From assembly GCF_000238395.3 (NCBI RefSeq), contig NZ_CP011025.1:2108001-2172000 (forward strand): DNA of 64,000 nucleotides. Direction: 5' to 3'. The notes beneath the pieces were generated by a model. The model searched no databases. It was not told where the DNA came from and was given only the letters and a program-made list of their open reading frames with translations. Each line of letters begins with the position of its first letter. The first letter of the stretch is position 1. The translations under genes were made by a program, and so were the position numbers. Of this stretch, positions 56,331-64,000 are shown one piece after another. This DNA is from Pseudoalteromonas arctica A 37-1-2. GTDB taxonomy: Bacteria; Pseudomonadota; Gammaproteobacteria; Enterobacterales; Alteromonadaceae.

Positions 56331-56685
56331 TATAAATCCTTGCTACAGTGGTGACACCTACAATGTATCACGTGTATTTTTAATAAATTAAATGAGAATG
56401 ACTCGACAACGCTTTTACGAATAAGCATTGACTAATAAATGTAGATGCAGAGTCTATTCAACTACAAAGATATATTGTCGCGTGCTGCGCATTTAATTAC
56501 AAGTTTTAAGGGGTGAAATCCACCCGTTTTGAGCACAAAATGTAACTTTTAGAGCAAAAAAAATCATTTCATTAAAATATAAAAGCATCAACGCACTAAT
56601 TACGCACCTACAACTATACCTACACTCGCATTTTAATGTGTGTTGCGTATAATACTGCGTAATTAAGTTATTTTAGAGAATAGAC
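56331..56685. other. Divergent gap, thrS / DUF3010 gene
   Basis: 355 bases without a gene. It must hold the thrS promoter and leader. A stem GGGTG/CACCC with a 5-base loop is at 56511-56525. E. coli thrS uses a tRNA-like operator near its start; I see no clear match. Confidence 0.5.
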
Positions 56686-57132
56686 ATGAGAACATGTGGT
56701 GTAGAAATTACCGGTAGTGATGTACTACTTTGTATTTTAAGTAAAGATAATGACGTATTTGATATTCGCGATGTGCGCCAAACACGCTTTACCTTAGGTA
56801 ACGGTAACGACACTGAAGTAATGCGTAAATTTCAATTCGATTTTGCAAAACTAATGCAAGATTACCAAATTGATTCTGTTGCAATCCGTGAGCGTCAGCC
56901 TAAAGGTAAATTTGCTGGCAGCGCAAAGGGATTCAAAATGGAAACTGCGATTCAATTAATCGACAATTTAGACGTACGTTTATTTACCACAACTGAAATT
57001 AAAGAACAGGTAAAGCGTAATCCTATTCCTATTGATTTTGAAGAAACAGGTCTTAAAAAGTACCAAGAAAATGCATTTGTAAACGCTTACGTTTACATAA
57101 TGAAAAAAACATACCGCAGCGACGAAATGTAA
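56686..57132 (+). CDS. DUF3010 family protein
   Basis: A 148-residue protein matching DUF3010, a family of marine gammaproteobacteria (Vibrio, Shewanella, Pseudoalteromonas). The start MRTCGVEITGSDVLLCIL and SVAIRERQPKGKFAGSA segments have the look of an RNase H/Hsp70-like fold, and the family has no known role. Cytoplasmic. It stands alone, divergent from thrS, and ends at a good hairpin terminator. Confidence 0.85.
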   Translation: MRTCGVEITGSDVLLCILSKDNDVFDIRDVRQTRFTLGNGNDTEVMRKFQFDFAKLMQDYQIDSVAIRERQPKGKFAGSAKGFKMETAIQLIDNLDVRLFTTTEIKEQVKRNPIPIDFEETGLKKYQENAFVNAYVYIMKKTYRSDEM

Positions 57133-57147
57133 ACTCATTACTCGTTT

Positions 57148-57184
57148 AAAAACGCGTACTTACAGTGTAAGACGCGTTTTTTTG
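57148..57184 (+). terminator. Terminator of DUF3010 gene
   Basis: Stem AAACGCGTxCTTAC/GTAAGxCGCGTTT with a 2-base loop and a T run. Confidence 0.85.
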
Positions 57185-57317
57185 TGTCTAAAAAGTAGTA
57201 TTAGCTTTTATTAATCTAATAATACATTAGTCTAACTGCACTTCTCTTTGTCGACAATATGTGTTTATTTTAACTTTGTAGTTTACATAACTCACACACA
57301 TTTTCATGGAGAGAGCA

Positions 57318-59051
57318 ATGCACACACACACTATTGCGGTAAAAGAAGTAGAAAAAATAAATCACTTACCGTTATCGCAAAGCTACTTTAAAGGTATACA
57401 AAGCACACCTTTAACAAATTCGACTATCGGGGAGTACTTTGACTTTATTGTCGACAAAAACCCAGAGGCGTTAGCTGTTGTAGTTCATCACCAGGGTATT
57501 CGCTTAACGTATAAAGAATTTCAAAAAGAAGTTAATCAACTTGCTATGGGCTTACTGGCCCTTGGTGTAAAACCAGGAGAGCGCGTTGGTATTTGGTCTC
57601 CTAATAATATTGAATGGTGCTTAACCCAATTTGCAACAGCCAAAATTGGCGCAATAATGGTGTGTATTAACCCTGCATATCGCCCTAACGAATTACAATA
57701 CGCCTTAAATAGTGTTGAATGCTCTACTCTAATCACAGCATCAAACTTTAAAGGCAGTGATTATTTAGAAATGCTCAATGGTTTGGCTCCAGAACTTGCA
57801 ACTTGCAATAAAGACACACTTAATTTAAAAGCACTGCCCACTCTTAAAAATATAATCCGCATTGGCGATGAAGCATCTCCTGGTATGTACTCTTTTAATG
57901 ATGTTATTAACTTGCCAACATCGGCACATGAGCTTGAATTAAAAGCAATAGGTGCAAACTTAAATGCTGAGCAAGACATCAATATACAATTTACATCTGG
58001 CACAACAGGCAACCCAAAAGGCGCAACGCTCACTCATAAAAATATTTTAAATAATGCGCTATTCGTCGCCGAATCTATGCACTTTACGAGCGATGACAAG
58101 TTATGCATCCCTATCCCGTTATATCATTGCTTTGCAATGGTATTGGGTAGCTTATTGTGTGTTAGTAAAGGTGCAGCAGCCATTTACCCAGGTGATTCGT
58201 TCGATGCAAAAACCACACTAGATGTAGTTCAACAAGAAGGATGTACAGCGCTGCACGGTGTACCTACTATGTTTATTAGTGAGCTTGAGCTAAGTAATTT
58301 TAACGATTATGACTTAAGTACTTTACGCACGGGTGTAATGGCTGGCTCTACATGCCCAGAGCAAGTAATGCGCAAAGTACAAACACAAATGAACATGCAT
58401 CAAGTACTGATTGCTTACGGGCAAACTGAGTGCAGCCCCATAAACAACATTACCGAAACAGACTCTTCAATAGAGCGGCAAGTAACGACGGTTGGCCGCG
58501 CACTTGCCCATACCGAGGTTAAAATTATTGACGAGTTGGGTAACATTCAACAAATTGGTCAACCTGGCGAAGTGTGTAGTAAAGGTGCAGGTATAATGCG
58601 CTGCTATTGGAATGACGATGCTAAAACAAAAGCCACAATAGATGAAAGTGGTTGGCTACACTCTGGCGATTTAGGTGTCATGGATACAGAAGGGTTTGTC
58701 ACTATTGTTGGCCGTATTAAAGATATGATTATTCGTGGCGGCGAAAACATTTACCCGCGCGAAATAGAAGAAGTGCTTTACACCTACCCGGGCATTCAAG
58801 ATGCTGCCATATTTGGTATAACAGATGAAAGGTATGGCGAGGAAGTGTGCGCTTGGATCCAACCAAAAGAAGACGCTGTGCTTGATGAGCAAGCAATTCG
58901 TGAGTTTTTAAAAGACAAACTAGCCTATTTTAAAATGCCACGACATATCCGTTTTGTAGAAAACTATCCAATGACAGTAACAGGTAAACTGCAAAAATTT
59001 AAAATGCGTGAGCAAATGCAAGAAGAGCTAAGCGACAAAGCCTTCTCCTAA
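57318..59051 (+). CDS. Acyl-CoA synthetase, AMP-forming
   Basis: A 577-residue ANL-family enzyme like the ACSF2/medium-to-long-chain acyl-CoA synthetases. ATP-binding P-loop FTSGTTGNPKGA, adenylation motif YGQTECSP, GWLHSGDLG, and hinge VGRIKDMIIRGGENIYPREIE, plus the C-terminal catalytic Lys in TGKLQKF. It joins a fatty or other acid to CoA by way of acyl-AMP. The ATG at 57318 has GGAGAGAG at the proper distance; a longer start at 57306 places that site inside the coding part. It stands alone in its strand, convergent with hflX. Confidence 0.9.
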   Translation: MHTHTIAVKEVEKINHLPLSQSYFKGIQSTPLTNSTIGEYFDFIVDKNPEALAVVVHHQGIRLTYKEFQKEVNQLAMGLLALGVKPGERVGIWSPNNIEWCLTQFATAKIGAIMVCINPAYRPNELQYALNSVECSTLITASNFKGSDYLEMLNGLAPELATCNKDTLNLKALPTLKNIIRIGDEASPGMYSFNDVINLPTSAHELELKAIGANLNAEQDINIQFTSGTTGNPKGATLTHKNILNNALFVAESMHFTSDDKLCIPIPLYHCFAMVLGSLLCVSKGAAAIYPGDSFDAKTTLDVVQQEGCTALHGVPTMFISELELSNFNDYDLSTLRTGVMAGSTCPEQVMRKVQTQMNMHQVLIAYGQTECSPINNITETDSSIERQVTTVGRALAHTEVKIIDELGNIQQIGQPGEVCSKGAGIMRCYWNDDAKTKATIDESGWLHSGDLGVMDTEGFVTIVGRIKDMIIRGGENIYPREIEEVLYTYPGIQDAAIFGITDERYGEEVCAWIQPKEDAVLDEQAIREFLKDKLAYFKMPRHIRFVENYPMTVTGKLQKFKMREQMQEELSDKAFS

Positions 59052-59107
59052 TTTTTCTCTACAAAAAATCTGAACTCTGAATAATAAATCTACCTCAAGT
59101 AACGATT

Positions 59108-59136
59108 AAAAAGCACAGCCAATTGGCTGTGCTTTT
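59108..59136. terminator. Bidirectional terminator, acyl-CoA synthetase / hflX
   Basis: Perfect stem AAAAAGCACAGCC with its complement and a T run on each side, between convergent genes. Confidence 0.9.
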
Positions 59137-59151
59137 TGTATACTAAATTTA

Positions 59152-60501
59152 TTATAAATCTAACATTCTCTTTTTTAAACGTTCTAAATCAATCGCACTC
59201 GAGCGCACTGTTAATTTAATATGGCTGTATTCATATTCTTCTTTAACAACACTCATACTCGATCGGATTTCGCCCACGATACCTTTGGCTGTGTACGGTA
59301 TAACAATCTCTTCTTCAATCATGTCCTCATGAGCAATGCCAATAATATATTTGTGCAATTTACTAATATCATCTGGATTACGCGTAGAGGTCATCATCGC
59401 ATCAGGAAACTCATCCATTAGCGACTGCTGTTGATCAGTACTTAATTGGTCTGACTTATTCAGTACTAATAATTTTTTGCTACCTTCTACCCCAACTTCT
59501 GCCAGCACTTTATGTACTACTTCAAGTTGTGAGCGAAAAGAAGGATCTGAAGCATCTACAACATACAACAATAACGATGCATCATGTGCCTCAGCGAGCG
59601 TTGAATGAAATGAAGCAACCAAATCATGAGGTAATTTTTTAATAAAACCAACCGTATCTGAAACCAATATACGAGGCTGGGTAATCGGATACAGCGCGCG
59701 AACAGTGGTATCTAGCGTTGCAAAGAGTTTATTTTCGCCTTCTACATCACTACCTGTAATTGCGCGCATCATTGATGACTTGCCCGCATTGGTATAACCA
59801 ATTAAAGCCACTGAGAATAGCTCAGAGCGCTGCGTACGTCTGTCCATCATTACATCTTGAACACTAACAAGTTCGCGCTTTAATTCTGCTAACTGATCGC
59901 GCACCTTACGGCGATTAAGCTCAAGTGTGGTTTCACCCGCACCTTTACCCATTTGGCGTTCTTTATCACCTGTTGATGTTTCACGCAGTCGTGGCGCGAC
60001 ATAATTAAGGCGAGCAATTTCAACTTGTAATTTTGCAGTTTTAGTACGCGCATGACGGCTAAATATTTCAATGATAATACCGGTGCGATCAAATACTTCT
60101 ACACCAAGCTGGTTCTCAACATTACGTAGTTGAGAAGGCGTTAAATCGCAGTCAAATACCACTACATCGGCACATGCAAAATCAAGTTCGTCTGATGGAA
60201 TTTCTGAGGATATTTCGGTTAAAGGGTCTTCATCAAGTAAATCATCTTCTTGCTCGTTTTCAACCATCCCTTTATTGCCGGTAAGGTGTGCTATTTCAGC
60301 TAGTTTTCCTGAGCCCAGTACATTAACTTTTTGGGTAGAACTTTGCTTTTGCGATTGTGTACCTACTACTTTAAAGCCTAACGTAGTTACCAAACGAGCA
60401 AGCTCTGCAAGCGATTCTGTTGCTTCGTCACCTTTAAATTGTGGTGTACTAATAGAAATAAGTAACGCATTAGGAAGTGATGGTTTTGCAGTTAGTTGCA
60501 T
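59152..60501 (-). CDS. hflX: HflX-family GTPase
   Basis: A 449-residue GTPase. N-terminal HflX domain with KVNVLGSGKLAEIA and DRTGIIIEIFSRHARTKTAKLQ, then a coiled coil and G domain: G1 GYTNAGKSS, G3 DTVGFI, G4 NKSD. HflX splits stalled ribosomes. Differences from the E. coli protein: an acidic insert of about 30 residues (near 75-105, many Asp/Glu), the linker motif GKGAGETTLE in place of GGPGETQLE, and a location outside the hfq operon. It may be a paralogue rather than the main HflX. Single gene here. Confidence 0.85.
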   Translation of the reverse strand: MQLTAKPSLPNALLISISTPQFKGDEATESLAELARLVTTLGFKVVGTQSQKQSSTQKVNVLGSGKLAEIAHLTGNKGMVENEQEDDLLDEDPLTEISSEIPSDELDFACADVVVFDCDLTPSQLRNVENQLGVEVFDRTGIIIEIFSRHARTKTAKLQVEIARLNYVAPRLRETSTGDKERQMGKGAGETTLELNRRKVRDQLAELKRELVSVQDVMMDRRTQRSELFSVALIGYTNAGKSSMMRAITGSDVEGENKLFATLDTTVRALYPITQPRILVSDTVGFIKKLPHDLVASFHSTLAEAHDASLLLYVVDASDPSFRSQLEVVHKVLAEVGVEGSKKLLVLNKSDQLSTDQQQSLMDEFPDAMMTSTRNPDDISKLHKYIIGIAHEDMIEEEIVIPYTAKGIVGEIRSSMSVVKEEYEYSHIKLTVRSSAIDLERLKKRMLDL

Positions 60502-60699
60502 AATTTTTTGTCTTAATGCACCTAAAGTGCAAACCTAATTTTCATTCGAAAGTAACTTGATCCTACGCTGTTATAGCCCAGCTTTATAGGGTTATAGTTC
60601 ACTAATGGCGTTAATATTTAAAACTAACCATAATATACTCAATTTTATGGCTAGTTTTAAAATCACATTATATTAAAGCCTTATTGTTCAGCTTTAATA

Positions 60700-62425
<1,726 letters not shown>

Positions 62426-62899
62426 TTACTCAGCAGACTCTTCTGGACGGTGCTGCTTTTGTACGCCAGTTAAAAACAAACGTAATATTTGATCGTTACA
62501 AACACGGTAATGTTTGTTATCTACTTTTCGAGAAAACGCGCTTAACTCATGTTTACTTAGATCAAAATCAACAAGTGCAAGTGTTGCTATAACATCTTCT
62601 GCTTTCATATTTAAAGCAATACGTAGCTTCATAAAAATAATATTGTTGTTTAGCTTTTTCTCAGGCTCTGGTTGCTCACCTTCGCGTTTGCCACGTTGGG
62701 TATTAATAAACCCATTTAAAAAGCTAGCAAACTCAGTATCACTTATTGGGGTAAAAGCCTCTTCACCTTCTTTAGTTAACCATGCAATTACTTGCTCTTT
62801 GGTGACCGTATGCTCTGCTGATGCAAAAACATTGACCATAGCAGTATCAGTTAAGTTAAAAGTGTAGCGAATGCGGCGTAAAATATCGTTATTAGTCAA
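62426..62899 (-). CDS. DUF1456 family protein, YehS-like
   Basis: A 157-residue protein like E. coli YehS (two DUF1456 repeats: NNDILRRIRYTF at the start and LNNNIIFMKLRIALNMKAEDV in the second half, each followed by SxFLNGFI or LRLFLTG). Function not known; E. coli YehS is uncharacterised. No signal peptide. I chose the TTG at 62899, where the sequence aligns with YehS and GGGAT lies upstream; a longer TTG start at 62926 is less convincing. It lies next to the LolC/E gene in the same orientation. Confidence 0.82.
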   Translation of the reverse strand: MTNNDILRRIRYTFNLTDTAMVNVFASAEHTVTKEQVIAWLTKEGEEAFTPISDTEFASFLNGFINTQRGKREGEQPEPEKKLNNNIIFMKLRIALNMKAEDVIATLALVDFDLSKHELSAFSRKVDNKHYRVCNDQILRLFLTGVQKQHRPEESAE

Positions 62900-63016
62900 A
62901 GTAAATCCCAAAGTGAGGTATAGCAACCAAGCAGTTATTGCTTAATTTTAAATAAGCACCTAGTTTAACAGGTTTACTAATACCACCCTATTAATTTTTA
63001 TCTGAGCTTCTTATAC

Positions 63017-64000
63017 CTAGTTACCAAGCACCTTGGCAGGATCTACGCGCGTTGCTTGCCATGCAGGATAAATAGTGGCAAGTATCGCAAGCACAAACGT
63101 AACAATCACTGTAATACCAATGTCTTCGAGTACTAATTTACTTGGTAAAAACTCTATAAAATAAACGCCCTCAAGTGGATTGGCTCCAAAGAATTGGCTT
63201 ATCCACGTAAAAAGCTCACTTATATTAAGCGCTAATACCACGCCAATTAGTGTTCCTAGTGCCACGCCTACAAATGCTTGCATTAAGCCCTGCATTACAA
63301 AGGTGGCTAAAATAGTACTGTCTTTCGCGCCCATGGTTTTTAAAATTGCGATATTGCCTTGTTTTTCGCGTACTTCCATCACTAAAGAGGACACAATATT
63401 AAAACTGGCTACCGCTATAATTAAAAACACCACAATATAAACAATGGTACGTACCATTTGAATATCTTGATAAAGGCTGCCTTGGGTTCTGAACCAACTA
63501 GAAATATACACGTAGTCGTCAATAGTTTGGCCCACTTTTAGCGCTATTTGGTGCGCCGAAAACACATCATCAACACTTAACCGCAGCCCTGTTACTTGAG
63601 TTTCATCGTAACCCAATGTTTGCTGCGCTTTATTAAGATGTATAAATGCAGCTGTACTATCAATGGGGCCTCCCATTTCTATAACACCTGCAAGGTTAAG
63701 TGTTACGCGTTTAGGCGCTAATAATGACTGACCTTTTTGGCCTATTTGCGGAATAAGTAACGTAATGTTGTCGCCTACTTTTGCATCTAACTGTTTTACT
63801 ATTTGCTTACCTAAAATTACATCGTCAAGGCCTAACTGACTCACTAATTTACCACTGGTAAACTGGTTTACCGCCGATACATTACTCTCGAGCGATGGCT
63901 CAACACCTCGAATTTCTATCGCTTTTAGCTGGCTTTTATATTGCGCCATCCCATTCACTGCAATAAATGGCGCAGCCCCTGTTACATGCGGTTGTGTTTG
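63017..64000 (-). CDS. LolC/LolE-type lipoprotein-release permease, 5' part missing
   Basis: The frame is open to the right edge, so the N-terminal part (about 85 residues, including the first membrane helix) is missing. What is visible: a periplasmic domain with VTGAAPFIAVNGMAQY and IEIRGVEP, then three transmembrane helices near 200-300 of the visible part with the FtsX/LolC-like VASFNIVSSLVMEVREKQGNIAILKTMGAKDSTI, and C-terminal YPAWQATRVDPAKVL. LolC and LolE, with LolD, extract lipoproteins from the inner membrane toward LolA. I cannot tell C from E without the start and neighbours. Confidence 0.9.
   Translation of the reverse strand, partial: QTQPHVTGAAPFIAVNGMAQYKSQLKAIEIRGVEPSLESNVSAVNQFTSGKLVSQLGLDDVILGKQIVKQLDAKVGDNITLLIPQIGQKGQSLLAPKRVTLNLAGVIEMGGPIDSTAAFIHLNKAQQTLGYDETQVTGLRLSVDDVFSAHQIALKVGQTIDDYVYISSWFRTQGSLYQDIQMVRTIVYIVVFLIIAVASFNIVSSLVMEVREKQGNIAILKTMGAKDSTILATFVMQGLMQAFVGVALGTLIGVVLALNISELFTWISQFFGANPLEGVYFIEFLPSKLVLEDIGITVIVTFVLAILATIYPAWQATRVDPAKVLGN

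Overview
The window looks like chromosomal DNA of a marine Alteromonadales gammaproteobacterium, most likely a Pseudoalteromonas. The DNA is AT-rich. It carries the thrS-infC-rpmI-rplT block, a pykA-type pyruvate kinase, gnd, ansA, sppA, fadH, NADP-glutamate dehydrogenase, DUF3010 and DUF1456 genes typical of that group, together with a large locus for red-algal galactan (agar/porphyran) use. No phage, CRISPR array or intact transposon was seen.

Layout. 0-3.1 kb: end of a large membrane-anchored alpha-2-macroglobulin-like gene, a DUF1287 protein and a small HExxH protein. 3.3-30.6 kb: the galactan locus. It holds a TonB-dependent receptor with SapC-like and flavin-halogenase-like partners; an IclR regulator divergent from a PhyH dioxygenase and a PAL-like NHL propeller; two GH86 enzymes; a formaldehyde-handling alcohol dehydrogenase plus esterase D-like hydrolase; an AraC regulator; a P450-ferredoxin-ferredoxin reductase trio; a 3,6-anhydro-L-galactonate cycloisomerase; an exported SMP-30 lactonase-like protein; and a GH50 lipoprotein agarase. 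A few unrelated small genes sit between the two GH86 genes. 31-33.4 kb: a ZnuD-like zinc receptor behind two Zur-box-like palindromes. 33.8-64 kb: housekeeping genes, one tRNA-Ser(UGA), a LytS/LytR-type two-component pair, a SulP transporter and a partial LolC/E gene at the right edge.

How the locus probably works (inference from families and context): GH86 and GH50 enzymes cut agar or porphyran outside the cell, and the TonB receptor imports oligosaccharides. The P450 trio removes the methyl group of 6-O-methyl-D-galactose, giving galactose and formaldehyde, which the neighbouring dehydrogenase and esterase would detoxify. The cycloisomerase feeds 3,6-anhydro-L-galactose carbon into central metabolism.

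The main unlisted signal is a shared palindrome, ATTGTTAACAAT, found exactly or with one mismatch upstream of five units of the locus (receptor, PhyH/PAL-like pair, GH86, cycloisomerase, GH50). It was not seen ahead of the P450 or formaldehyde operons, which flank an AraC gene instead. This suggests two regulatory circuits. Other notable items are a pair of about 212-bp MITE-like repeats, a non-AUG infC start, and an ansA start codon directly at the foot of a terminator hairpin.
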